Shown here: piece by piece, positions 8,943 through 17,700 of the stretch | Layout of the letters: every line of letters begins with the position of its first letter | How positions within the stretch are numbered: position 1 is the first letter of the stretch | From: Streptomyces sp. NBC_01463 | Lineage (GTDB): Bacteria > Actinomycetota > Actinomycetes > Streptomycetales > Streptomycetaceae | DNA length: 64,000 bases | Direction: 5' to 3' | Assembly (NCBI GenBank): GCA_036227345.1 | Contig: CP109468.1 | Span: 7,812,001-7,876,000, forward strand | The notes under the pieces: model-generated | Database searches by the model: none | What the model saw: the letters and a program-made list of their open reading frames with translations, nothing else | What the model was told of the DNA's origin: nothing | Position numbers and translations under genes: made by a program

Positions 8943-10984
8943 CAGGATGCGCCTCCGAGCTTGATGACGAGGAAGCCGTGCGCGTCGACGGTGACGGTCG
9001 CGTCCGGCGGGACGACGGTGGTGGAGGTGGCCTCGACGATGATCGCGGGACCTGCCAGATGAGTGCCGGCGGACAGCTGCTCGCGCCGCAGCACGGGGGT
9101 GTCGTGGACCGTGCCGTCGAAGTGGACGGACTTGTTGCGGGGCGTCGGCGCCCCGCCCGTCTCCGGTGCGAACACGGCGGGCTCCAGCGGCGGCAGCGCG
9201 CCCAGTGCCGTGGTGCGCAGCGTCACGAACTCGACCGGGGCACCGGGTGTGGCATGCCCGTAGCGGCGCTCGTGCAGCGCGGCGAAGCGGTCGGCGACCG
9301 ATTCGAGGAAGCCCTCCGCTGCCGGTTCGGCGGCGTCGGTCAGGGGCACGGTCAGGGTGTAGTCCTGGCCCTCGTAGCGCATGTCCACCGCGTGCTCGAC
9401 GCGGCGCCGCTCCGCCGGGATCTGCTGCTCGCCGAGCGCGGTCAGACCGTCGGCCTCCAGGCCCGCGAGCGCACCGGCCATCGCGTCGCCGTCGAGCGTG
9501 TCGCCCGGCGTGAAGAACTGGCGGGTCAGATCGCGCCGCACCTCGGTGCCGAGCATGCCCCACGCGGAGAACGCACCGGGGAAACGGGGGACCACGACCT
9601 CTTCCACACCCAGCTCGCGCGCGATCTCGACGGCGTGCATCGGGCCCGCCCCGCCGAACGCGAGGAGTACGAACTCCCGCGGCTCCCGGCCGTGTTCGAC
9701 CGTCAGGGTACGGATGGCCTGCGCCATCTTGGCATTGGCCACCGAGCAGATGCCGCTCGCCAGCTCCATGGGCCCGAGGCCCAGCTCACCGGCCAGCTCG
9801 CCGACGGCACGCCGCGCCGCCGCGACATCGAGCGTCATGTGGCCGCCCGCGAACCACTCCGGGTCCACCCGGCCGAGCACCGCGTTCGCGTCGGTGACCG
9901 TGGCGCGGGTGCCACCGCGGCCGTAACAGGCGGGACCGGGCACCGCGCCCGCGGACTCCGGGCCGACCCGCAGACCGCCCGCCTCGGCGTAGGCGAGCGA
10001 ACCGCCGCCCGCGCCGATGGTGTGCAGGTTCACCAGGGGCATCAGCACCGGGAAGCCGTCCGCGGAGCCCTCGTTGGAGACGTCCGGGCGCCCGTCCAGG
10101 ACCAGTGACACGTCGAAGGACGTGCCGCCCATGTCGACGCAGATCGCGTTGGGCCGCCCCAGCAGCGCGGCCGCCGCGGTGCCGCCCATCGTGCCGCCGA
10201 CCGGCCCCGACAGCAGTGTCTGCAGCGGGTGGCGGCGGGCGTACGCGGCGTTGACGATGCCGCCCGACGACTGCATCACCTGGACCGGCACCGCCAGTCC
10301 GCGCTCGGCGAACCGTTCCTCGATCCGGCCGAGGTAGCGGCGTACGACCGGGCCGGTGTACGCGTCCAGCACGGCCGACGACGTGCGCTCGTACTCCCGC
10401 CACTCGCGCGCCACCTGGTGCGAGAGGACGACCATGACGTCATCGCCCAGCTCCTCGGCGAGGATCTCCCCGGCGCGCAGCTCGTGCGCCGGGTCGACAT
10501 AGCTGAACAGGAACGACACGGCGACCGCCGCGAAGCCCTCCGCGCGGGCCCGCCGCGCGGCCGCGCGGACCGCCTCCTCGTCGAGGGGCACCAGCTCGGT
10601 GCCGCGCCAGTCGAGCCGCCCGCCGGCCTCGGCGGTGTCCGCCGTGCCGACCAGGGGGGCCGGCTTGCGGTAGTGCAGGTCGAACATGCGGTCACGGTTG
10701 CCGCGGGCGATGCGGTAGACGTCCCGCATCCCGGCGGAGGTGAGCAGCAGGACGCGGGCGCCCTTGCGCTCCAGCAGGGCGTTCAGCCCCTGCGTGGTGC
10801 CGTGCACGAAGAACGAGATGTCGCCCGGATCGTCGACGGCTCTGCCCAGCGAGGCGAAGACGCCCTCCGCCAGATCGCCCGGCGTGGTCGGGGCCTTTGC
10901 TGCGAGATAGGTGCCGCGCGTCTCGTCGTACGCGACGACATCGGTGAACGTGCCACCGATGTCCATGGCCACCCGGTACGTCAT
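8942..10984 (-). CDS. hyuA: HyuA, hydantoinase A/oxoprolinase ATPase subunit
   Basis: 680-residue ATP-dependent subunit of a hydantoinase/oxoprolinase. The N-terminus has DIGGTFTDVVAYDE and HGTTQGLNALLERKGA; the central domain has QSSGGIVNAAYARRHPLQTLLSGPVGG, ICVDMGGTSFDVSLV and GAGGGSLAYAEAGGLRVGPESAGAVPGPACYGRGGTRATVTDANAVLGRV (given here as motif blocks around residues 230-360), all hallmarks of HyuA. Full family length. ATG at 10984 has GGGAGG 6-7 nt upstream. First gene of the reverse hyuAB operon converging on the permease-HyuA-like-DUF917-PucR operon. Two HyuA-type proteins in one locus, one complete and one degenerate, is the notable feature. Confidence 0.94.
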   Translation of the reverse strand: MTYRVAMDIGGTFTDVVAYDETRGTYLAAKAPTTPGDLAEGVFASLGRAVDDPGDISFFVHGTTQGLNALLERKGARVLLLTSAGMRDVYRIARGNRDRMFDLHYRKPAPLVGTADTAEAGGRLDWRGTELVPLDEEAVRAAARRARAEGFAAVAVSFLFSYVDPAHELRAGEILAEELGDDVMVVLSHQVAREWREYERTSSAVLDAYTGPVVRRYLGRIEERFAERGLAVPVQVMQSSGGIVNAAYARRHPLQTLLSGPVGGTMGGTAAAALLGRPNAICVDMGGTSFDVSLVLDGRPDVSNEGSADGFPVLMPLVNLHTIGAGGGSLAYAEAGGLRVGPESAGAVPGPACYGRGGTRATVTDANAVLGRVDPEWFAGGHMTLDVAAARRAVGELAGELGLGPMELASGICSVANAKMAQAIRTLTVEHGREPREFVLLAFGGAGPMHAVEIARELGVEEVVVPRFPGAFSAWGMLGTEVRRDLTRQFFTPGDTLDGDAMAGALAGLEADGLTALGEQQIPAERRRVEHAVDMRYEGQDYTLTVPLTDAAEPAAEGFLESVADRFAALHERRYGHATPGAPVEFVTLRTTALGALPPLEPAVFAPETGGAPTPRNKSVHFDGTVHDTPVLRREQLSAGTHLAGPAIIVEATSTTVVPPDATVTVDAHGFLVIKLGGAS

Positions 10985-11091
10985 GCCGCCTCCCGGCTTG
11001 TCTCAAGGATGAGCGGACGCTATCGGCGGCCGTCGACGCGGGCGTGTGCGCACTGCACGGATGAGGATGCGGCACCGTGCGCGGCGCATGG

Positions 11092-11571
11092 TCAGACGGT
11101 CCCGGGCTCGCCGCCCGCCTGCTGGACGTCCTCGTGCAGGTGCACGATCAGCCAGCGTCCGCCTGCGCTCCGGCGCAGCACGGCGGTGTTGCGGCTCAGC
11201 TCGGGAAGCAGCGGGACGCCGCCCGGCGCCGGGGCGAAGGTGACGCGCAGCCAGTGCCGCAGCAGCGCGGTGTCGCCGAAGACGTCGACGACCGGGTCGT
11301 ACGCGTACAGCCCGGTCTCCTCGGGCCCGTCGCCCGCGGCGGGCCGCTCGGCGCGCAGCCGGTCCAGCTCGTCCTGTCCCTGGACCAGCGGCCCTCCGGC
11401 GGAGTCCCAGATGGTCGCCGCCGGATCGAGGCACGCGTCGATCCGGGCGCGGTCCCCCGCGACGTACGCGTCGTACATCCCCGTGACCAGGGACCAGATG
11501 GCCCCGGCCTCGGCGGGGGTGGCGCCGGGGCGGGCGGCGGACGGGGTGCCGGAAGGCGTGGAGAGGTGCAT
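11092..11571 (-). CDS. SnoaL-like / NTF2-fold protein
   Basis: 159 residues with a cone-fold polyketide cyclase/NTF2-like pattern: helix IWSLVTGMYDAYVAGDRARIDACLDPAATIWD, then the middle strands and GGRWLIVHLHEDVQQ near the end. The closest relatives are probably DUF4440/SnoaL_3 proteins of unknown substrate. The start at 11571 has only a weak GGAG upstream. It lies downstream of hyuA's promoter region on the same strand as hyuA but transcribed towards it, 107 bp away. No catalytic residues can be assigned. Confidence 0.72.
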   Translation of the reverse strand: MHLSTPSGTPSAARPGATPAEAGAIWSLVTGMYDAYVAGDRARIDACLDPAATIWDSAGGPLVQGQDELDRLRAERPAAGDGPEETGLYAYDPVVDVFGDTALLRHWLRVTFAPAPGGVPLLPELSRNTAVLRRSAGGRWLIVHLHEDVQQAGGEPGTV

Positions 11572-11703
11572 GCGGAGGCTCCGACGGGGATCGCGGGGGA
11601 GGCGCCGGACGGCGCTGACGCAGGACACCGTAACCGCCAGGCCGCACCGTCCCCGGGAAGGGTGACGGCGGCCGGGCCGTGCGTGGAACGTACGATGGCC
11701 GGC

Positions 11704-12249
11704 ATGCGAAACCGCCCCATCCCCGGCAGTTCCGGCCTCGTACGGACCATGAGTCTGTTCGGTGACCCGGTGCTCCACGCCGCGTGCGAGCCCGTCACGG
11801 ACTTCGGCCCCTCGCTCGCCCGGCTCGTCGAGGACATGTTCGCCACGATGTACGCGGCGCAGGGCGTCGGGCTCGCCGCGAACCAGGTCGGTGTTCCGCT
11901 GCGGGTGTTCGTCTTCGACTGTCCCGACGACGAGGACGTCCGGCACCTCGGGCACGTGGTCAACCCCAGGCTCGTCGAGGCGGACGATGTCGTCGTGCGC
12001 GGCCCCGAGGGCTGTCTCTCGCTGCCGGGCATCGAGGCGGGCACGCCGCGTTCCGACCGTGCCGTGGTGGAGGGGCTGGACATCGCGGGGGAGCCGGTGC
12101 GGATCGAGGGGACCGGCTTCTTCGCCCGCTGCCTCCAGCACGAGTGCGACCATCTCGACGGCGCCGTCTACACCGACCGGCTGACCGGGCTGCGCCGGGT
12201 GCGGGCGCTGCGTGCGGCCCGCCGGGCGCCCTGGGGGCGCACCGGCTGA
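11704..12249 (+). CDS. def: Peptide deformylase
   Basis: 181-residue metallohydrolase that removes the N-formyl group from nascent proteins. All three family motifs are intact: GVGLAANQVG (motif 1), EGCLSLP (motif 2 with metal-ligand Cys) and HECDHLDG (motif 3 with two His ligands and catalytic Glu). An ATG at 11695 is in frame, but a TACGAT -10-like box at 11691-11696 lies 7 nt before the ATG at 11704, which suggests a leaderless mRNA starting there; no good ribosome site exists for either. The short C-terminal Arg/Ala-rich tail is normal for Streptomyces. Probably one of several deformylase paralogues. Confidence 0.92.
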   Translation: MRNRPIPGSSGLVRTMSLFGDPVLHAACEPVTDFGPSLARLVEDMFATMYAAQGVGLAANQVGVPLRVFVFDCPDDEDVRHLGHVVNPRLVEADDVVVRGPEGCLSLPGIEAGTPRSDRAVVEGLDIAGEPVRIEGTGFFARCLQHECDHLDGAVYTDRLTGLRRVRALRAARRAPWGRTG

Positions 12250-12259
12250 CCGGCCGCGT

Positions 12260-12910
12260 TCAGAACCCGGGACCGCCGGGGCGGTCGCCCGCCGCTGCCA
12301 GCCTGCCCCAGAGCAGGTCGGCCAGGCTGCGGACCAACTGCTCGCGCGAGCAAGGGCGTTCGCCCAGCCACCAGTCGCCGGCCGCGTGCATCATGCCGAC
12401 GATGCCGTGGCCCCAGATCCGCGCCATCTCCTGGCTGTCCGGGCCGAGATCGACCCGTTCCGCGATGACCATGGCGAGTTCCTCGCCGAGGCGGCGCAGC
12501 AGCGGGGCCGAATGACGGCCCACGTCGAAGCCCTGCTCGAGGGAGGGCACCGCGTCCTCGGAGGGGTGCATCAGGAAGCGGTAGACCTGCGGCCGGGCCT
12601 CGATCGCCGCGAGATAGGTGTCGAGCGTCGCCTCGACCCGGGCGCGGCGGTCCGCGGGGGCGTCGAGTGCGGCCCGCAGCGCGCTCAGCAGGGCGTCGGT
12701 GTGCCGCTTGGCGAGGGCGCGGTAGAGGCCGCCCTTGTCGCCGAAGTGCCGGTAGAGAATGGGCTTGGTGATGCCCGCCTCGGCCGCGATGGCGTTCATC
12801 GAGGCCCCGGGGCCGTCCCTGAGCACCACGCGGTCGGCGGCCTCGAGCAACTCGCGGCGGCGGCGCTCGGCCGCGGTCCGCTGTCGCTCGGCCTGTCGTG
12901 TGGTCTCCAT
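12260..12910 (-). CDS. TetR-family repressor, likely regulator of acdH
   Basis: 216 residues. N-terminal HTH (MNAIAAEAGITKPILYRHFGDK) around residues 35-60, preceded by an Arg-rich segment, then an all-helical ligand-binding domain of the TetR_C type. ATG at 12910 follows GGGAG at 8 nt. It is divergent from acdH, and the shared 172-bp region carries a dyad over the acdH promoter, so it most likely represses acdH and releases on binding an acyl-CoA or related ligand. The ligand is inferred from context, not seen. Confidence 0.88.
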   Translation of the reverse strand: METTRQAERQRTAAERRRRELLEAADRVVLRDGPGASMNAIAAEAGITKPILYRHFGDKGGLYRALAKRHTDALLSALRAALDAPADRRARVEATLDTYLAAIEARPQVYRFLMHPSEDAVPSLEQGFDVGRHSAPLLRRLGEELAMVIAERVDLGPDSQEMARIWGHGIVGMMHAAGDWWLGERPCSREQLVRSLADLLWGRLAAAGDRPGGPGF

Positions 12911-13000
12911 GTCGTTTCTCCCACCCCTGACCGTGCCTGTCCGTCCTGCCTGCGCAACGTAACACCCTGTCCGGCGGGGTGCGGATCGAGGCCCGGGCGG

Positions 13001-13046
13001 TTGACAGAGGCTACTTGCCGGTAACAGACTGTTGTTACCGCAAGTA
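13001..13046 (+). promoter_or_regulatory. acdH promoter with TetR-type operator
   Basis: TTGACA (13001-13006) and CAGACT (13025-13030) with an 18-bp spacer form a good Streptomyces vegetative promoter. Over and after the -10 lies a dyad: GGTAACA (13020-13026) and TGTTACC (13033-13039) separated by 6 bp, extended by TACTTGC (13012-13018) on the left and GCAAGTA (13040-13046) on the right, with one unpaired C in the left arm. Its position predicts repression by the divergent TetR protein. Confidence 0.7.
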
Positions 13047-13082
13047 ACGATGGGTTTTTGACGGCAGTACGTGGAGGGGAAC

Positions 13083-14312
13083 ATGGCCGAGTTCACGCTC
13101 GATCTCAACGACGACCAGAAGCAGGTCCGTGACTGGCTTCACGGCTTCGCCGCCGATGTGATCCGTCCGGCCGCTTCGGAGTGGGACGAGCGTGAGGAAA
13201 CGCCCTGGCCCGTCATCCAGGAGGCGGCCAAGGTCGGAATCTACTCCCTCGACTTCTACGCGCAGCAGTTCTTCGACCCTACGGGCCTCGGCATCCCGAT
13301 GGCGATGGAGGAGCTGTTCTGGGGCGACGCGGGCATCGCGCTGTCGATCGTCGGTACGGGCCTGGCAGCCGTCGGCGTCCTCGCGAACGGCACCGAGGAG
13401 CAGATCGGCACCTGGATTCCCCAGATGTACGGCGACGCGAACGACGTGAAGGTCGCCGCCTTCTGCTCCTCCGAGCCGGACGCCGGCTCCGACGTCGCAT
13501 CGATGCGCACCCGCGCTGTGTACGACCAGGCCAAGGACGAGTGGGTGCTCAACGGCACCAAGACCTGGGCGACCAACGGCGGCATCGCCAACGTCCACGT
13601 CGTGGTCGCGGTCGTCGACGCGGAGCTCGGCTCCAAGGGGCACGCCTCCTTCATCGTGCCGCCCGGGACCCCCGGCCTCTCCCAGGGGCAGAAGTTCAAG
13701 AAGCACGGCATCCGCGCCTCGCACACCGCCGAGGTCGTCCTGGAGGACGTGCGCATCCCGGGCCACTGCCTGCTCGGCGGCAAGGAGAAGCTCGACCAGC
13801 GCCTCGCCCGGGCCCGTGAGCGCGCCGCCTCCGGTGGCGGCGAGCGCGTGAAGAACGCGGCGATGGCCACCTTCGAGGCGTCCCGCCCGGCCGTCGGTGC
13901 CATGGCGGTCGGCACCGCCCGGGCCGCGTACGAGGTCGCGCTGGACTACGCGAAGACCCGGACCCAGTTCGGCCGCCCGATCATCGACAACCAGGGCATC
14001 GCCTTCCAGCTCGCCGACATGCGCACCCGGATCGACGCGGCCCGGCTGCTCGTCTGGCGCGCCTCGTGGATGGCGAGCGCCGGCAAGCCCTTCGAGGCCG
14101 CCGAGGGCTCCATGTCCAAGCTGTACGCGAGCGAGACCGCCAAGAAGGTCACCGCGCAGGCGGTCCAGATCCTCGGCGGCAACGGCTTCACCCGTGAGTA
14201 CCCGGTGGAGCGGATGCACCGGGACGCCGCGATCTACACGATCTTCGAGGGCACGAGCGAGATCCAGCGCCTGGTGATCGCCCGCACCCTGTCCGGGATG
14301 CCGATCCGCTGA
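13083..14312 (+). CDS. acdH: Acyl-CoA dehydrogenase AcdH type
   Basis: 409-residue flavoprotein very close in sequence to Streptomyces AcdH, which acts on branched short-chain acyl-CoAs in valine/isobutyrate catabolism and so feeds methylmalonyl-CoA. N-terminal helical domain; middle beta domain with FCSSEPDAGSDVASM and TKTWATNGG (FAD/substrate contacts); C-terminal domain with TRTQFGRPI, QILGGNGFTREYPVERMHRDA and IFEGTSEIQRL, the latter carrying the catalytic Glu region. GGAGGGG 4-10 nt before the ATG at 13083 decides the start over an ATG at 13071. Regulated by the adjacent TetR protein (inferred). Confidence 0.94.
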   Translation: MAEFTLDLNDDQKQVRDWLHGFAADVIRPAASEWDEREETPWPVIQEAAKVGIYSLDFYAQQFFDPTGLGIPMAMEELFWGDAGIALSIVGTGLAAVGVLANGTEEQIGTWIPQMYGDANDVKVAAFCSSEPDAGSDVASMRTRAVYDQAKDEWVLNGTKTWATNGGIANVHVVVAVVDAELGSKGHASFIVPPGTPGLSQGQKFKKHGIRASHTAEVVLEDVRIPGHCLLGGKEKLDQRLARARERAASGGGERVKNAAMATFEASRPAVGAMAVGTARAAYEVALDYAKTRTQFGRPIIDNQGIAFQLADMRTRIDAARLLVWRASWMASAGKPFEAAEGSMSKLYASETAKKVTAQAVQILGGNGFTREYPVERMHRDAAIYTIFEGTSEIQRLVIARTLSGMPIR

Positions 14313-14323
14313 ACCCGCTTCCC

Positions 14324-14381
14324 GAACGGCTCCGGCCCCCTCCGCCTGTCACACCGACAGGGGAGGGGGCCGGAGCCGTTC
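14324..14381. terminator. Strong bidirectional terminator between acdH and glutathione peroxidase
   Basis: Long inverted repeat: GAACGGCTCCGGCCCCCTCC at 14324-14343 pairs with GGAGGGGGCCGGAGCCGTTC at 14362-14381, and the stem continues through CCTGTC/GACAGG with one bulge around a 5-nt loop. It sits between the convergent 3' ends of acdH (14312) and the peroxidase gene (14388). Confidence 0.92.
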
Positions 14382-14387
14382 CGATGC

Positions 14388-14876
14388 TCAGGCGGGGAGC
14401 TGGGCCTCGATGGCCGCGACGACCTCCGGGGCGTCCGGCTCCGTGCGGGGACGGATCCGGGCGACCGGCTCGCCCGCGGGCGAGATCAGGAACTTCTCGA
14501 AGTTCCACTGGATGTCACCGGCCTCCCCGTCCGCGTCCGCGAGCTGGGTGAGCTCCGCGTAGAGCGGGTGCCGGCCCGCGCCGTTGACCTCGGTCTTCGC
14601 CAGCAGCGGGAAGCTCACGCCGTACGTCGTCGAGCAGAACGTCTGGATCTCCTCCGAACTGCCGGGCTCCTGGCCGCCGAACTGGTTGCACGGCACGCCG
14701 AGCACGGTGAGGCCCCGGTCCCCGTACTCCTTCTGGAGCCGCTCAAGACCGGCGTACTGCGGGGTCAGTCCGCACTTGGAGGCGACGTTCACCAGCAGGA
14801 CCGCCCGGCCGCGGTACGCGCCCAGCGTGGTCGGCTCGCCGGTCAGGGTGTGGAGCGGGATGTCGTGCAGCGTCAT
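14388..14876 (-). CDS. Glutathione peroxidase-family thiol peroxidase
   Basis: 162-residue thioredoxin-fold peroxidase. It has the family signatures LLVNVASKCGLTPQY (peroxidatic Cys at about residue 36), LGVPCNQFGGQEP (with a second Cys and the catalytic Gln) and WNFEKFLI (catalytic Trp and Asn). It is a Cys-type rather than selenocysteine enzyme. Streptomyces lacks glutathione, so thioredoxin or mycothiol-linked reduction is likely (family knowledge). ATG at 14876 is preceded by GAGGAGAG. It is a single gene; 36 bp separate it from the AsnC regulator gene upstream on the same strand. Confidence 0.92.
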   Translation of the reverse strand: MTLHDIPLHTLTGEPTTLGAYRGRAVLLVNVASKCGLTPQYAGLERLQKEYGDRGLTVLGVPCNQFGGQEPGSSEEIQTFCSTTYGVSFPLLAKTEVNGAGRHPLYAELTQLADADGEAGDIQWNFEKFLISPAGEPVARIRPRTEPDAPEVVAAIEAQLPA

Positions 14877-14912
14877 GGGTGTCTCTCCTCTTCGGTGTCT
14901 TCCACGCCATTC

Positions 14913-15917
14913 TTACGCCCACAGGTTCATCGGCACGAAGCCGACCGCCCGGCCGTCCGGATCCAGCAGCCGGCCCATCAGCTTCACCGCCCGCAGCGCG
15001 ACCGCGCGGTCGGCGATCCGCAGGTGGGGGAGGGTCGCGGCGAGCCGTACCTCCAGGGCCTGGGCGTCCACCAGGGACGAGACCCAGACGGTCGCGATGA
15101 GATTCTGCGGACCGGCCAGTCCCAGGCACTGCCTGATCTCCGGAAGCTTGGCCAACTCCCGTGCGGTGGAGTCCAGATGCTCGGCCGCCACGGTGCCGAA
15201 GAAGGTCACGGCGACCGGTGACCCCGACAGCGAGCGGGCCAGGTCGCAGCGGATCACCAGCCGGCCCGCCTCCAGCAGCCGGTTCAGCCGGCGGCTCGCG
15301 GTGTTCACCGAGATGCCGAGCTGGTCGGCGAGCTCGCTGAGGGACATCCGCCCGTTCTCGCCGATCGCGGTGACGAGTTCGGCGTACTCGGGCAGATGCG
15401 GGGCGTCTCCCAGCGCCGACCGCCGGGACCCGGCCAGTGCCTCCTGCTGGGAACGGCTGAGGCTCGTCAGCCGCCACACACTGCCCTCGGTGTAACTGCG
15501 GGTGATCAGATGCGCCCGGGTCGCCATGATGCCGGGGATGGTCCCGAGCCGGTCCACGATGTAGCGCGAGAGCGCGCCGAAGCCGATGGCCATCGCCGTG
15601 ACCAGCAGATCGCGGCCGCCCGCCGCATGCTCCACGGTCACCGCGTGCGGGTCCGCCGACAGCAGCTCCGCGACCGCCCCCGCCTGCCCCGGCGCACAGT
15701 CGATCTCGATCAGCGCACCGGCTCCCGAGGCGCCGTACGGATACGCCGTCACCCAGGCATGGCCCGCCGACCGCAGCCGCTCCCAGCGCCGGGCCGCGGT
15801 CGCCGCGTCGATGTCCAGGGCCTTCGCCAGCTCGGTCCAGGGGGCCCGCGGATTGATCTGCAAGGCGTTGACCAGGGCCAGGTCCAGCTCGCTCAGCGAG
15901 GGGAGATTTTCAGTCAT
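14913..15917 (-). CDS. Two-unit AsnC/Lrp-family regulator
   Basis: 334 residues, twice the length of a classic Lrp. Two HTH units are visible: one near residues 10-55 (LSELDLALVNALQINPRAPWTELAKALDIDAATAARR) and one near 175-225 (LVTAIGENGRMSLSELADQLGISVNTASRRLNRLLEAGRL), each followed by an AsnC/RAM-type ligand domain. This fused layout is common in actinomycetes. It is divergent from the amidase-MFS-amidohydrolase operon across a 150-bp gap and is its likely regulator. The start ATG 15917 has only a weak GGA upstream. The ligand is unknown, plausibly the amide substrate or an amino acid. Confidence 0.88.
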   Translation of the reverse strand: MTENLPSLSELDLALVNALQINPRAPWTELAKALDIDAATAARRWERLRSAGHAWVTAYPYGASGAGALIEIDCAPGQAGAVAELLSADPHAVTVEHAAGGRDLLVTAMAIGFGALSRYIVDRLGTIPGIMATRAHLITRSYTEGSVWRLTSLSRSQQEALAGSRRSALGDAPHLPEYAELVTAIGENGRMSLSELADQLGISVNTASRRLNRLLEAGRLVIRCDLARSLSGSPVAVTFFGTVAAEHLDSTARELAKLPEIRQCLGLAGPQNLIATVWVSSLVDAQALEVRLAATLPHLRIADRAVALRAVKLMGRLLDPDGRAVGFVPMNLWA

Positions 15918-16067
15918 CGAGAATCCGTACCGGGAGACCGTGTGGGAAAAAGCTGCATTCGATCATGATTCACGACAGGGAAGAGCAATTCCCGGCCGTT
16001 TCTTGATCGGAGATTAGCATCGCCCTACTTCATCAGAACCGGCCACATCCCCCTTCAGAGGTGCAGC
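15918..16067. promoter_or_regulatory. Divergent control region of AsnC regulator and amidase operon
   Basis: This 150-bp stretch is noticeably more AT-rich than its surroundings. It contains the 8-bp palindrome ATCATGAT at 15962-15969 and a TTAGCAT -10-like box at 16014-16020 for the amidase operon. AsnC-type binding is plausible but no extended dyad is evident. Confidence 0.45.
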
Positions 16068-17609
16068 GTGCAGCAGCCTTTCGCCACCCTCGCCGACGCT
16101 GCCTCGGCGCTTCGCTCGGGCGCCGTCGGCAGTGCGGAACTCGTGACTGCCGCGCTCGCCGACGCGGAGGTGCTCGACCCGCTCCTCGGCGTGTACGTGA
16201 CCCGCTTCCCGGAGCAGGCGCTTGCCGCCGCCCGTGCGGCCGACTCGCTCCCCGCCGGTGACCGCGGTCCGCTGCACGGGCTGCCGCTCGCGGTGAAGGA
16301 CAACCTCGCCACCGCCGAGGGCCCGGCCACCGCCCAGAGCCCCGTCCACGACCCGCACTGGTGGCGCGGGCTCGACGCACCGGCCGTCGCCCGGCTGCGC
16401 GGCGCCGGCGCCGTCGTCCTCGGCAAGACCACCATGGCCGAGTACGCCATGGGCCGCCCGGACCCCGCCCACACCTTCCCGGTGCCCCGCAACCCGTGGG
16501 ACCCCGAGCGCTGGACCGGCGGATCGAGCACCGGCAACGGCGCGGGCATCGCCGCCGGACTCTTCCTCGGCGCGCTCGGCAGCGACACCTCAGGCAGCGT
16601 CCGGCTGCCCGCCGCGCTCTGCGGGACCACCGGTCTCAAGACCACCTTCGGACTGCTGCCCGTCGACGGCTGCGTCCCGCTCAGCCCCTCGCAGGACGTC
16701 CTCGGCCCGATGGCCGTCACCGCCCGTGACTGCGGACTCCTGCTCGATGCGATGACCGGCCGGCCCCGGCCCGCCGCCGAAGGCGTGCGAGGGCTGCGCA
16801 TCGGCGTACCGTACGGACTGCTGGACGCACCCGGCATCACCGGGACCTGTCGCGACGCCTTCGCGGAGGCACTGCGCACCCTCGCCGAACTCGGCGCCGA
16901 AATAAGGGAGTTCGCACTCCCGGAGTTCGGCGGCCTGCTCGCGGTCAACGCCGTCACCATGCTCTCCGAGGCCTTCTCCGCCCACGGTGAACGGCTCGCA
17001 GCCGACTGGGACGGGCACGGCCGGAGCTTTCGCCGGCTGGCCGCCGCGGGCGGACTCCTCCCGGCCCACCTCTACCTCCGCGCCCAGCACACCCGCGCAC
17101 GTCTCACCGCGCAACTGCTGGAGCGGATGGACGGACCCGACGGCGTCGACATGGTCGCCACCCCGACCTGGCCCGCGGCGGCGCGGCCGTACGCGCAGGA
17201 GGCCGCACCCGGCGAGGAACTCAACCTCACCGCCGTCTGGAACCCCACCGGCTTCCCGGCCCTCGCGCTCCCCATGGGCGCCGACCCCGCCGGACTGCCG
17301 CTCTCCCTCCAACTGGCGGGCCGCCCCCGCAGCGAGCACACCCTGATCGCCGCGGGCGAGGCCTACCAGGCCGCCACCACCTGGCATCTGCGCCGGGCCG
17401 CCCCCGACCCCGGGCGGCGTCCCGCACCGCTCCACGACCCGGACCGCACCGGACCGGCACCCGCGCCCGTAACCGCCCCGGACGACGGATTCCCGGACAC
17501 CGGGGCGGCGCTGGCCGCCCTCGGCATCACCCCGGGACCCGCCGACCTGGTCGTCGTACGGGCCGTGGCCCGTTCACTCCTCGACGCCGGCCGGCAGCCC
17601 ACCCCCTGA
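16068..17609 (+). CDS. Amidase-signature family amidohydrolase
   Basis: 513-residue cytoplasmic amidase. Predicted Ser-cisSer-Lys triad: Lys77 in LPLAVKDNLA, Ser153 in GGSSTGNGAG and Ser177 in GSDTSGSVRLP. The spacing between the two serines (24) matches the family. The glycine-rich block reads GGSSTGNG instead of the usual GGSSGGS, and the segment before the catalytic Ser is DTSGS rather than DTGGS, so specificity is hard to guess. GTG at 16068 follows AGAGG by 6 nt. First gene of an operon with a permease and an amidohydrolase, 91 bp before the permease. It probably hydrolyses an imported amide, carbamate or cyclic amide. Confidence 0.87.
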   Translation: MQQPFATLADAASALRSGAVGSAELVTAALADAEVLDPLLGVYVTRFPEQALAAARAADSLPAGDRGPLHGLPLAVKDNLATAEGPATAQSPVHDPHWWRGLDAPAVARLRGAGAVVLGKTTMAEYAMGRPDPAHTFPVPRNPWDPERWTGGSSTGNGAGIAAGLFLGALGSDTSGSVRLPAALCGTTGLKTTFGLLPVDGCVPLSPSQDVLGPMAVTARDCGLLLDAMTGRPRPAAEGVRGLRIGVPYGLLDAPGITGTCRDAFAEALRTLAELGAEIREFALPEFGGLLAVNAVTMLSEAFSAHGERLAADWDGHGRSFRRLAAAGGLLPAHLYLRAQHTRARLTAQLLERMDGPDGVDMVATPTWPAAARPYAQEAAPGEELNLTAVWNPTGFPALALPMGADPAGLPLSLQLAGRPRSEHTLIAAGEAYQAATTWHLRRAAPDPGRRPAPLHDPDRTGPAPAPVTAPDDGFPDTGAALAALGITPGPADLVVVRAVARSLLDAGRQPTP

Positions 17610-17700
17610 TCCGGCCCGGCTCCGCGTCACCCACCTGCGAAGTCCCCTGCCCCACCACCCGCCGCGCACCCCCGCGCGGCCGTGCCCAAGTGGAGAACCC

